Assembly: GCA_030682385.1 (NCBI GenBank)
Contig: JAUXOG010000104.1
Location: forward strand, 88,023-126,092
DNA: 38,070 nucleotides
From: Bacteroidota bacterium
Lineage (GTDB): Bacteria; Bacteroidota; Ignavibacteria; UBA10030; BY39
Direction: 5' to 3'
Under the pieces are notes generated by a model that made no database searches, was not told the DNA's origin, and was given only the letters and a program-made list of their open reading frames with translations. Made by a program: the position numbers and the translations under genes. The stretch's first letter is position 1; each line of letters starts with the position of its first letter. This document shows positions 6,534 through 14,518 of this stretch, one piece after another.

Positions 6534-6540
6534 GGGTAAC
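6534..6540 (-). other. Possible cassette boundary (GTTACCC core)
   Basis: On the minus strand GTTACCC lies 27 bp before the GTG of the hypothetical gene, matching the crossover-to-start distance of the other cassettes. No L or R arms precede it; the lone mntA stop codon is only 6 bp away. It may be the remaining half of a deleted attC or attI, or chance. Confidence 0.3.
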
Positions 6541-6546
6541 CCTTTT

Positions 6547-6870
6547 TTATAATTGCTCTATAATTTCTTTGACTTGTGATTTCTCATATAATAAAATTTT
6601 TTCTGAGTCAATAAATGGGCGGATATACTTTGAGACACTGTTGCTAGTTAGAAGATCTACTTTTCGTTTTAACAAATCTTCTAATTCCAATTGCATTCTT
6701 ATAAACCCTAGTCCAATCGGTTGCGAGTAATCAAGTTCAACCAAAATATCAATATCACTTTGTTCATCATCTTCATTTCTAGATGCAGAACCAAACAAAT
6801 ATGCCCTTTTGACAGGTTTGTTTTTGAAGAATGCAACAAGTATTTCATAGAATTCTTTACTCACATTCAA
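6547..6870 (-). CDS. Lone MntA-like nucleotidyltransferase
   Basis: Up to 107 aa. The GSx10DxD motif is intact: G27-S28 then D39 and D41 (FGSASRNEDDEQSDIDILVE). It is the same family as the gene at 3431-3718 but clearly divergent. Starts are non-ATG: TTG at 6870 or, as likely, GTG at 6864. No HepT/HEPN partner exists on either side, so it is an orphan antitoxin-type gene; it may have lost its partner when the cassette cluster formed next to it. Members act by AMPylating HepT-type toxins; here the target is unknown. Confidence 0.8.
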   Translation of the reverse strand: MNVSKEFYEILVAFFKNKPVKRAYLFGSASRNEDDEQSDIDILVELDYSQPIGLGFIRMQLELEDLLKRKVDLLTSNSVSKYIRPFIDSEKILLYEKSQVKEIIEQL

Positions 6871-6993
6871 AACCTATTACAAGATAAATCAATACCCTTT
6901 AAAAAACAATCTCTACGAGTCAAAGCCTCGTCAAAGTCGTTGGCCAAAAATCCATCCGTCAGCCGGCGGACTCCATTTATCCACTACTCCAAA

Positions 6994-7042
6994 CTCTCTG
7001 CTCATCGCTCTACGCTCTATGCTCTAAGCTCAATACTCTTCA
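6994..7042. repeat. Heptanucleotide tandem repeat (CTCTAYG type)
   Basis: Seven consecutive 7-bp units: CTCTCTG CTCATCG, CTCTACG CTCTATG, CTCTAAG CTCAATA CTCTTCA. The last unit overlaps the stop codon of bshB1. Degenerate 7-mer arrays of this kind resemble the STRR repeats described in cyanobacteria. Confidence 0.6.
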
Positions 7043-7768
7043 CCCTTTCATTATTTTCAAATCAAACAAATCATTTACTCCAAATGGTTTAGCTGAAAAC
7101 ATGGGGTCGCCGTATTTAACTCCAATCATCTGACCATAAAATTTTGCACGGGTGTCGATGAATTCCAAAAATGATTTTTTACTTAAAAGCGTTTCAGGGT
7201 CTTTCGATTGCGGATTATAAAATTGCGATTTGTATGCTCGCACAGCTTTCTGCCTTACATCATAAACATCACTGATATCAACAATGAAAGAGGGAATGAA
7301 TTCATACTTCATCATATAATTGAAATAATGATACGGACGCCACGGCTTTTGATTAATTCCATCGAACGTAGTTTTAATGTTCACAAGTCCGGAGTAAAAC
7401 CAGGCGTGTTGTGATAAATGATGAGCATGCGAATGGTCGGGATGCCGGTCGTGCCAATGCGGCGATAGTAATATTTTGGGCTTGTATTTTCTGATAACTC
7501 GGATGAGTTTGATTTGATTTTCTTTATTTAACTCAATGTTCCCATCTGGTAAATGCAGATTTTCTCTTGCCGAAAGTCCGAGAATTTTTGATGCAGTCTC
7601 TGCTTCCTTTGCCCGTATATCACGTGAGCCGCGTGTGCCTAATTCGCCCTCTGTCAAATCTAATATTCCGACTTTGTAACCGAGTTTTACTAATTTTGCT
7701 ACAGTTCCGGCACAACCAAGTTCAACATCATCCGGGTGAGCACCGATTGCTAATACATCGAGTTCCAT
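7040..7768 (-). CDS. bshB1: N-acetyl-alpha-D-glucosaminyl L-malate deacetylase BshB1
   Basis: LmbE/PIG-L-type zinc deacetylase, second step of bacillithiol synthesis: it removes the acetyl group from GlcNAc-malate. 242 aa, the normal size. The N-terminal metal motif AHPDDVELGCAG (His11, Asp14) and the later HWHDRHPDHSHAHHL histidines are intact, and the tail KYGDPMFSAKPFGVNDLFD is typical of BshB1 rather than other LmbE proteins. ATG at 7768 leads straight into the conserved LDVLAIGAHPDD. No other bacillithiol gene (bshA, bshC) is in the window. It stands alone between repeat-rich gaps; its stop codon lies within a heptamer repeat. Confidence 0.93.
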   Translation of the reverse strand: MELDVLAIGAHPDDVELGCAGTVAKLVKLGYKVGILDLTEGELGTRGSRDIRAKEAETASKILGLSARENLHLPDGNIELNKENQIKLIRVIRKYKPKILLSPHWHDRHPDHSHAHHLSQHAWFYSGLVNIKTTFDGINQKPWRPYHYFNYMMKYEFIPSFIVDISDVYDVRQKAVRAYKSQFYNPQSKDPETLLSKKSFLEFIDTRAKFYGQMIGVKYGDPMFSAKPFGVNDLFDLKIMKG

Positions 7769-8307
7769 TCTATCTCCATTTTTTTGTTTAATATAGTAAT
7801 TGATTTTTTATGATTCAAGCATTGCGGTAAGTAGTAAGTAGTATGTAGAAAGTAGAAGTGAGAATTGGAGAATTGGTGAAGAAGGTGAATTCATCTGCTC
7901 CGCCAGAGTTCGACTCCGCCTTTGGTGAATCGACTCGTCGAGCGGATTCGGCGTTTGGGTGTTGACCTTGTCGAAACACCCTTCCCGAACCAAGTCAGAT
8001 TCCTGTTCTCCCCATTGCAGCAACCAATAGTTAATGGTCAATGGTTAATAGTTAATAGTCAATTGTCAATTAGCAATTCTCCTACGCCACTTTGTGGCTT
8101 CAGCGGACAAGTCGGTGGACAGGTATAGAATAAAGAAAAATGAATAATGAATAATGAATAATGAATAGCATATATTGAATAACGAATGATCTTCAAAATC
8201 CTAAACTTGTGGTGAGCGCAGTCGAACCATCTCAAATCATTAATCCGAAATCCGAAATCATAAATTGGAACGTTTGTTTCTAAAAGCCATTCTCTCTATA
8301 TTTCATT
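7769..8307. repeat. Intergenic region with four different heptamer tandem repeats
   Basis: No credible gene in these 539 bp. Four heptamer arrays are visible: GTAAGTA-type (7827-7868), RGTYAAT-type with seven units (8029-8077), four perfect AATGAAT units (8139-8166), and AATCCGA-type with five units (8235-8269). Between them are pieces of non-repeating sequence. The promoter of xseA must lie here, but I see no clear one. Confidence 0.65.
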
Positions 8308-9519
8308 ATGCAAAATGAAAAAATTTTAACAGTATTCGAACTTACTCGCCGAATTAAAAGCGTTTTAGAAACTGATTTTAGTGCTGTGGTTGTAACCGGT
8401 GAAATTTCAAACTTGAAACGCCACACTTCAGGCCACATCTACTTTACCATTAAGGATGAGAAGGCTTCGCTATCCGCTACAATCTGGCGCAGCAGAGCAG
8501 CATATCTTACTTTTACACCGCAGGACGGGATGAAAGTAATTGCCCGCGGTTCGATAACGGTTTATGAAGTCCATGGCAAATATCAACTCGATGTTGTAAG
8601 TTTGAAACCGCTTGGAATCGGAGAACTGCAAATCGCTTTTGAAAAGCTAAAACAAAAACTTGACGCCGAAGGTTTGTTCGACCCAAAGCATAAAAAAAAT
8701 CTACCCGAATATCCTGAACGAATCGGCATAGTAACTTCGCCAACAGGTGCAGCTATTCAGGATATTCTAAACATTATTTCTCGCCGCTTTCCATCTGTTG
8801 AAATTATTCTTTATCCCGTAAAAGTTCAAGGAGCAGGTGCGGCTGAAGAAATCGCTGAGGCAATTTCCGACTTAAATAAATTCGGAAAAGTGGATGTATT
8901 GATAGTTGGCAGAGGAGGGGGATCAATTGAAGACTTATGGGCTTTTAATGAAGAAGTTGTGGCTCGTGCCATATACGCTTCTAAAATTCCGGTCGTAAGC
9001 GCAGTCGGGCACGAAATCGATTTTACAATTGCCGACTTTGTTTCCGATTTGCGGGCTCCTACTCCATCAGCAGCGGCTGAACTTGTAGTCCACAACCGTT
9101 ACGAACTGATTGATAATATTAGAAATTTTCTTTATACTATGCAACAAAGTTTGCTTAGTAAGGTTGACGACAATCGATCGCATGTAGCTGGTTTAGTCTC
9201 AAGTTACGCCTTCAACAATCCGATCGATAAAGTCCGTCAGTTTTCTCAAAGAATTGATGAGTTAGAAAGATTATTAAATATTAGTTTTATTCATAAATTC
9301 AAATCGACCAAACAATACAATGCAGGATTATCAGACCGGATGAATTCGCTGAATCCTGAAAATGTTATAAAGCGTGGTTATGCAATAGTTTATAAGAATT
9401 CTCACATCGTAGATTCAAGCCGTAACCTTGCATTAGCTGATGATATCAATATAAAATTTAAAGACGGCAACGTAGATGCCGCAATAACTAAAACATATTC
9501 ATTAAAGAATGAAAACTAA
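8308..9519 (+). CDS. xseA: Exodeoxyribonuclease VII large subunit
   Basis: With XseB it forms exonuclease VII, which degrades single-stranded DNA from both ends to short oligonucleotides. 403 aa, near the usual 400-450. Residues ~8-100 are the OB-fold (LKRHTSGHIYFTIKDEKA, then ATIWR), and ~125-390 the catalytic domain with GIVTSPTGAAIQDI, the glycine loop VGRGGGSIEDLWAFN and SAVGHEIDFTIADFVSDLRA-PTPSAAAE. xseB overlaps its end by 11 bp. No good ribosome site before the ATG. First gene of a long plus-strand run, behind a repeat-filled gap. Confidence 0.96.
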   Translation: MQNEKILTVFELTRRIKSVLETDFSAVVVTGEISNLKRHTSGHIYFTIKDEKASLSATIWRSRAAYLTFTPQDGMKVIARGSITVYEVHGKYQLDVVSLKPLGIGELQIAFEKLKQKLDAEGLFDPKHKKNLPEYPERIGIVTSPTGAAIQDILNIISRRFPSVEIILYPVKVQGAGAAEEIAEAISDLNKFGKVDVLIVGRGGGSIEDLWAFNEEVVARAIYASKIPVVSAVGHEIDFTIADFVSDLRAPTPSAAAELVVHNRYELIDNIRNFLYTMQQSLLSKVDDNRSHVAGLVSSYAFNNPIDKVRQFSQRIDELERLLNISFIHKFKSTKQYNAGLSDRMNSLNPENVIKRGYAIVYKNSHIVDSSRNLALADDINIKFKDGNVDAAITKTYSLKNEN

Positions 9520-9766
9520 AAAAACAATCGACACAATAGCAGAAGAACTAAGTTTTGAACAAAGCTTAAAACGGCTTGAAAAAATTGTCAACACACTCGA
9601 AACCGGAAGTGTTGCACTTGAAGATTCAATCAAATTGTATGAAGAGGGGATCGAGCTTTCAAAAAAATGTTTGGCAAAATTAGAAAATGCAGAAATCAAA
9701 ATTAAAAAATTAAATAAAGATTTAAACGGCAAGTTATCATTGCTCGAAGAAGGCATAGAAGAATAA
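9509..9766 (+). CDS. xseB: Exodeoxyribonuclease VII small subunit
   Basis: 85-aa helical protein with the XseB pattern: SFEQSLKRLEKIVNTLE at the start, then SVALEDSIKLYEEGIELSKK. Small subunits bind along the XseA stalk and are needed for stable exonuclease. Starts 11 bp before the xseA stop, so the two are translationally coupled. The C-terminal tail is longer and more charged than in short homologues. Confidence 0.94.
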   Translation: MKTKKTIDTIAEELSFEQSLKRLEKIVNTLETGSVALEDSIKLYEEGIELSKKCLAKLENAEIKIKKLNKDLNGKLSLLEEGIEE

Positions 9767-9781
9767 TCAGAAGTATAAAAA

Positions 9782-11674
9782 ATGACGACAGGTTCATATC
9801 CAATTTTAAATAAAATTAATTCATCAACTGATTTAAAAAAATTAAACTTAAACGATTTAAAAATTCTTTCCGACGAAATACGGGATTTTTTGATTGATAG
9901 TATTTCGAAAACGGGGGGGCATTTAAGTTCGAGTTTAGGTACGGTTGAACTTACATTGGCGCTCCATTATGTTTTCGATACACCGGGCGATAAGTTCGTT
10001 TGGGATGTCGGACATCAAGCTTATGTGCATAAAATAATTACAGGCAGGCGGGATGTATTTCACACACTACGACAGTTTGGCGGTATCAGCGGATTTTTAA
10101 AACGCTCCGAAAGTGAATACGATGCGTTCGGTGCCGGGCATGCAAGTACAGCAATATCAGCCGCACTTGGAATGGCTATTGCCCGCGATCTTGCGAACGA
10201 GAAATTTCGAGTGCTTGCAATCGTTGGCGACGGTTCGATGACTGGCGGTATGGCTTTCGAAGCAATGAACAATGCCGGTTTGTCGAAAAAAAATATGACT
10301 GTTATTTTAAACGACAACAATATGTCGATCTCCCCAAATGTCTCGGCGATAACAAATTATTTTACAGAACTGATAACAAATCCTGAATACAACCGCCTGA
10401 AAGCGAACGTTTGGGATTTAACAGGAAAGTTAGGAACGCACGGTGATCGAATTCGTAGGCTTGCTGTAAAATTGGAGGAAGGTATAAAAGTAATTATCAC
10501 ACCCGGAATGTTGTTCGAGGCATTCGGATTCCGTTATTTTGGACCGATGAACGGTCACAATACCCAAAAATTAGTCCGCTTGTTCAATCACATCAAAGAT
10601 TTACCGGGTCCAATATTGGTGCATGTTGTTACTCAAAAAGGAAAGGGCTATCAACCGGCAGAAGAAAACTCAACGAAAATGCACGGAGTTTCTGCATTCG
10701 ATATAGGCACAGGCAAGTCTATCAAAGTTTCATCCGCTCCACCAAGTTATACTGAAATCGCCGGGCGAACAATCGTTGAACTTGCTAAACAAAATCAGAA
10801 AATTGTTGGCATCACCGCTGCAATGCCCGACGGTACAGGATTAGACCATCTTCAGCGTGAAATTCCTGAACGTTTTTTTGACGTTGGAATCGCCGAACAG
10901 CACGCTGTAACTTTTGCCGCAGGTTTGGCAACACAAGGTTATATTCCTTTCTTTGCAGTTTATTCTTCTTTCTTGCAGCGAGCAATCGATCAGGTTATAC
11001 ACGATGTTGCTCTCCAACATTTACACGTGGTTTTCGCAATCGATCGCGGAGGTATTGTCGGCTCCGACGGTCCTACTCATCACGGCGTATTCGATTTGGC
11101 TTACTTACGTATGATTCCCGAAATGGTAATTATGTCGCCAAAAGATGAAAATGAATTGAGAAATATGTTTTACACTGCGGCTAATTACGATAAACCTATC
11201 GCTATTCGTTATCCGCGTGGTAACGGTTTAGGTGTTGCGATAAGTGAAAAATACGAAGAGTTGAAAATTGGCAAAGGTGAAGTTGTGCGGGAAGGAAGCG
11301 ATGTTGCAATTCTTGCAATCGGAAATATGGTTAATCATTCTGTTCTTGCTGCTGAAATTCTCACTCAAGCTAATATCCAAACTGAAGTCGTTAATATGCG
11401 ATTTGTTAAACCGTTAGATACAGAACTTATAGATCAAATTGCTGAAAAGTTTAAATACATAGTTACTGTTGAAGATGGAGTTCTTGCGGGTGGGTTCGGT
11501 TCAGCAGTTCTCGAATATATGAATAGGAAAAATGTTAAGAACGTATCTGTTCTGAACTTGGGAATAGAGGATACTTTTATTACACACGGCACACCCGATG
11601 AATTGTATAAATTAATAAAAATCGATCCTGTTGGTATTGCTGAAAGCGTAAAATATTTCCTACAACAAAAATAA
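9782..11674 (+). CDS. dxs: 1-deoxy-D-xylulose-5-phosphate synthase
   Basis: Joins pyruvate and glyceraldehyde 3-phosphate to form DXP, the entry step of the MEP isoprenoid pathway, using thiamine diphosphate. 630 aa, full length. Seen: SKTGGHLSSSLGTVELT with the conserved histidine (residues 43-59), VWDVGHQAYVHKI, the thiamine-binding GDGSMTGGMAFEAMNNAG (149-166), the catalytic glutamate in DVGIAEQHAVTFAAG, DRGGIVGSDGPTHHG and the C-terminal transketolase domain. Starts 15 bp after xseB; pairing of xseB and dxs is common in bacteria. The next gene begins 10 bp downstream. Confidence 0.97.
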   Translation: MTTGSYPILNKINSSTDLKKLNLNDLKILSDEIRDFLIDSISKTGGHLSSSLGTVELTLALHYVFDTPGDKFVWDVGHQAYVHKIITGRRDVFHTLRQFGGISGFLKRSESEYDAFGAGHASTAISAALGMAIARDLANEKFRVLAIVGDGSMTGGMAFEAMNNAGLSKKNMTVILNDNNMSISPNVSAITNYFTELITNPEYNRLKANVWDLTGKLGTHGDRIRRLAVKLEEGIKVIITPGMLFEAFGFRYFGPMNGHNTQKLVRLFNHIKDLPGPILVHVVTQKGKGYQPAEENSTKMHGVSAFDIGTGKSIKVSSAPPSYTEIAGRTIVELAKQNQKIVGITAAMPDGTGLDHLQREIPERFFDVGIAEQHAVTFAAGLATQGYIPFFAVYSSFLQRAIDQVIHDVALQHLHVVFAIDRGGIVGSDGPTHHGVFDLAYLRMIPEMVIMSPKDENELRNMFYTAANYDKPIAIRYPRGNGLGVAISEKYEELKIGKGEVVREGSDVAILAIGNMVNHSVLAAEILTQANIQTEVVNMRFVKPLDTELIDQIAEKFKYIVTVEDGVLAGGFGSAVLEYMNRKNVKNVSVLNLGIEDTFITHGTPDELYKLIKIDPVGIAESVKYFLQQK

Positions 11675-11684
11675 GTGATATAAA

Positions 11685-12689
11685 ATGGAAAAACTTAAAG
11701 TTGGTATAATAGGGTTAGGGTGGGTTGCACAGGTTTTTCACCTTCCTTCATTAAAAAAAATAAACGATGTTGAAGTAACAGCATTATGCGATAAAGATAA
11801 ATCGAAATTAAAATCGGTTGGCGAAAAATTTGGCGTCCAGCGCCTTTACACGAGTTTCGAAGAAATGCTTGCTTCCGAAAAATTAAATGCTGTTACCATT
11901 TGCACACCAACCGACACACACAGAAGCATTGCTGTTGCAGCCCTTAACTCCGGTTTGGATGTTTTTGTTGAACGCCCCATCGCACGTCAGTATTCTGAGG
12001 CAGTTGAAATTGCCGAAACAGTTAACCGGACAAAGCAAAAATTGATGGTAGGAATGAACAACCGATTTCGTCCCGATTTAATGATGTTAAAAAGCATTAT
12101 CGAAAACGGAGAGCTTGGCGAAATATTTTATTTGAAAGCTGCTTGGGTTAAAAAACTCGGCAGTAACAATCCTTGGCTTACACAAAAAGAAAAATCGGGC
12201 GGCGGTGTATTTTTAGATTTAGGTTTAGGCGCTCTGGATACTTTGCTATGGGCGGTGAATTTTAATCCGGTGAAACGGGTAAGTGCAGTTACATATAACC
12301 ATACTACAAAAAGTGTTGAAGATTCTTGCATCGCATTTTTAGAAACTAAAAACGGAACAACTTTGAACCTCGAAACAAGTTGGTCATTTCATGTTTCAGG
12401 CGATTCGTTTTCGTGTGAAATATTCGGAACTAAAGGAGCCGCTCAACTCAATCCATTACGCATAAATAAAATGATTAGCGGTGAGGTGGTAAGTGTAACA
12501 CCTGTTAAATCGGAAACACCACAAAATATTTTGAAGAGAAGCTACGAGATCGAACTAAAGCATTTCATCGGTGCGGCGAAAGGATTGCATCCGGTTATCT
12601 CGACTGCCGATGAAGCTGTGCAGCGGATGAAGGTTGTTGAAGCTGTTTACAAATCGGCGAAGCTTAAAAAAGAGATCGTACTTAAATAA
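11685..12689 (+). CDS. Gfo/Idh/MocA-family protein with altered active site
   Basis: 334 aa. Residues 1-120 form a Rossmann NAD(P)-binding domain (KVGIIGLGWVAQVFHLPSL, then CTPTDTHRSIAVAAL); the rest is the alpha/beta substrate domain. The family usually has an EKP motif whose lysine takes part in catalysis, and a later DxGxHxxD with a catalytic histidine. Here they read E96-R97-P98 and D178-L-G-L-G182-A-L-D185: the lysine is arginine and the histidine is glycine. So ordinary sugar dehydrogenase activity is doubtful; a changed chemistry or a binding role fits better. It overlaps ribD by one base (TAATG), so it is in the same operon. Substrate unknown. Confidence 0.8.
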   Translation: MEKLKVGIIGLGWVAQVFHLPSLKKINDVEVTALCDKDKSKLKSVGEKFGVQRLYTSFEEMLASEKLNAVTICTPTDTHRSIAVAALNSGLDVFVERPIARQYSEAVEIAETVNRTKQKLMVGMNNRFRPDLMMLKSIIENGELGEIFYLKAAWVKKLGSNNPWLTQKEKSGGGVFLDLGLGALDTLLWAVNFNPVKRVSAVTYNHTTKSVEDSCIAFLETKNGTTLNLETSWSFHVSGDSFSCEIFGTKGAAQLNPLRINKMISGEVVSVTPVKSETPQNILKRSYEIELKHFIGAAKGLHPVISTADEAVQRMKVVEAVYKSAKLKKEIVLK

Positions 12690-13801
12690 TGAAGAATGCT
12701 GAAGATAAAAAATATTTACAGGAGTGTTTCAAGTTAGCCCAAAAAGGTGCCGGCTATGTTAGCCCGAATCCGTTGGTTGGATGTGTAATTGTTAAAGATG
12801 GAAAAATTATTGGAAGGGGATACCACAAACAATTTGGCAAAGCTCACGCTGAAGTAAATGCATTCAAGCGAGCTAAAAATAATGTTAAAGGTGCAACCTT
12901 GTATGTGAATCTTGAACCCTGCAGTTACTTCGGTAAAACTCCCCCTTGCACTGAAGTGATCATATCGAAAGGAATAAAAAGAGTTGTTGTAGGAACACGC
13001 GATCCGAACACATTGGTAAATGGTGCCGGTATCAGAAAACTTAGAACGGCGGGAATCCAAGTTGTTGAAGGAATACTCGAACCCGAAGCTAAACAACTGA
13101 ACGAATTTTTTCACAAATATATCACTCAAAAATTACCGTTTGTAACATTAAAAATGGCACAAACACTTGATGGCAAAATTGCCGATTATCAAGGAAATTC
13201 GAGATGGATATCGAATTTGGAAACACGAAAAAAAGTTCACGAATTACGTGCAAAGTATGATGCTATTTTAGTCGGTGCAAACACGGTTCACAAAGATGAC
13301 CCGGAACTGACTGTCCGATTAGTTAAAGGTAGAAATCCCATACGAGTTGTGTTAGATGGAAGTCTTTCAGTTTCAAAAAAATCTAAAATATTTTTAACTG
13401 CGACAGAAAATCCTACATTATTATTCACATCCAAAAAGGGTTATCTGAAAAATCTAAAGAAAGCATCATTCTTAAAAAATATGGGTGTAAAGATATTTGT
13501 AATAAAATCGAAATCAACAATCATATCATTGAAGACGGTTCTAAATATTCTTGCTAAAAACAGCATAGCTTCGATTTTGGTAGAAGGTGGCAGCGAGGTC
13601 GTTGCTCAGTTTATTAAAAATCGCTTTGCTGATAAAATCATTTATACTATTGCACCCAAAATATTAGGGAAAGGAACTCCGGCTATATCTGATAAAATCA
13701 GATTCCCGATTACAAATCCGTTCGAATTACAAGATGTTACTTTCCAACAATGCGGTACGGATATAATGATAGAAGGTTATATAAAAAATAGAGAGAAATA
13801 A
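12689..13801 (+). CDS. ribD: Bifunctional riboflavin biosynthesis deaminase/reductase RibD
   Basis: Deaminates and then reduces the GTP cyclohydrolase II product to 5-amino-6-ribitylamino-uracil phosphate. 370 aa. Residues 1-145 are the zinc deaminase: H53-A-E55, C78 in NLEPCSY, C87 in TPPC, with VSPNPLVGCV ahead. Residues ~150-368 are the NADPH reductase (LKMAQTLDGKIADYQGNSRW, LVEGGSEVVAQF). Directly followed by ribE with no gap. ribBA lies 7 kb downstream; the lumazine synthase gene ribH is not in this window. No FMN riboswitch is upstream, as the gene sits inside a run of genes. Confidence 0.96.
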   Translation: MKNAEDKKYLQECFKLAQKGAGYVSPNPLVGCVIVKDGKIIGRGYHKQFGKAHAEVNAFKRAKNNVKGATLYVNLEPCSYFGKTPPCTEVIISKGIKRVVVGTRDPNTLVNGAGIRKLRTAGIQVVEGILEPEAKQLNEFFHKYITQKLPFVTLKMAQTLDGKIADYQGNSRWISNLETRKKVHELRAKYDAILVGANTVHKDDPELTVRLVKGRNPIRVVLDGSLSVSKKSKIFLTATENPTLLFTSKKGYLKNLKKASFLKNMGVKIFVIKSKSTIISLKTVLNILAKNSIASILVEGGSEVVAQFIKNRFADKIIYTIAPKILGKGTPAISDKIRFPITNPFELQDVTFQQCGTDIMIEGYIKNREK

Positions 13802-14449
13802 ATGTTCACAGGAATCATCACTGAAATCGGAAAGATCGAATCAATCAATCGGGTAGGCAACGGATTACAACTAAAAGTTAAAGGACAGCATAGCGCCGCC
13901 GGACTTAATGTGAGCGATAGCGTTGCGATTAATGGTGTTTGTCAGACTGTAGTTGCAAAATCAAAAAACTCGTTTGAAGTTGTTGCAGTTGAGGAGACTT
14001 TAAAAAAAACTACTTTCTCCCATTTAAAAATCGGTGAAGCAGTCAATCTTGAATTAGCAATGAAGTTGAACGAACGACTCGGCGGGCATATTGTGCAGGG
14101 ACATGTCGATTGTGTGGGAAAAATAAAATCGATTACGAAACGAACTGCAAGCTGGATGTTTACTGTAGAAATTCCCAAAAATTTTGTAAAAAATGTTATA
14201 CCCGTTGGTTCTATCGCGATCGACGGAGTTAGTTTAACAGTTGCCGAACTCGAAAATAATTTTGTAACGGTTTCTGTGATCCCTCATACGATGGAAAATA
14301 CAATTTTAAAAAATCGAAAAGTAAACGGCGGAGTGAATTTAGAATTCGATGTGCTCGGGAAATATGTTCTGAATTATTTTGACCAAATTACATCCGCCAA
14401 AAAACAAAGCAATATGACCGTTAAAAAATTAAAAGGTATGGGCTTTTGA
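13802..14449 (+). CDS. ribE: Riboflavin synthase, alpha subunit
   Basis: Dismutates two molecules of 6,7-dimethyl-8-ribityllumazine into riboflavin and the pyrimidine precursor. 215 aa. The two lumazine-binding halves are visible: residues 1-97 starting MFTGIITEIGKIESI with VAINGVCQTVV, and 98-195 with QGHVDCVGKI and SIAIDGVSLTVAELE. The start codon touches the ribD stop, so the pair is co-translated. A 69-bp gap to nuoN follows, without a good terminator. Confidence 0.95.
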   Translation: MFTGIITEIGKIESINRVGNGLQLKVKGQHSAAGLNVSDSVAINGVCQTVVAKSKNSFEVVAVEETLKKTTFSHLKIGEAVNLELAMKLNERLGGHIVQGHVDCVGKIKSITKRTASWMFTVEIPKNFVKNVIPVGSIAIDGVSLTVAELENNFVTVSVIPHTMENTILKNRKVNGGVNLEFDVLGKYVLNYFDQITSAKKQSNMTVKKLKGMGF

Positions 14450-14518
14450 TTATTAGCTCCCTTTTTCTTATTTTGTCTCAAAATTTTTCAGCATTTATAC
14501 AACGAATAAGGTAATTAA

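Larger units (their letters stand above)
3240..6540 (-). mobile_element. Integron gene-cassette cluster lacking integrase (CALIN)
   Basis: Four attC-like sites (3812-3945, 4656-4758, 4989-5121, 6044-6183) sit 6-19 bp after minus-strand genes (or end the ORF-less segment), and the next gene begins 27-33 bp past each crossover triplet GTT. This tight gene-attC-gene spacing is the defining layout of integron cassettes. Content: hypothetical protein, trypsin-like protease, ORF-less cassette, outer-membrane protein, and MntA-HepT'. No tyrosine recombinase or attI is visible within the window, so it is a cluster of attC sites without integrase. Cassette genes share the minus orientation. The last cassette has lost its attC by fusion into purK. 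The right limit, a GTTACCC at 6534-6540, is tentative. Confidence 0.7.

Noticed and set aside
7808-8128. Frames of 68-77 aa in the gap before xseA
   Set aside because: They are built from heptamer repeats and low-complexity DNA.
6994-8269. CRISPR array
   Set aside because: The repeats are contiguous 7-mers without spacers, and no cas genes are nearby.
12400-12689. FMN riboswitch before ribD
   Set aside because: ribD starts within the preceding coding region and no RFN element sequence is seen; the upstream of ribBA is also coding.
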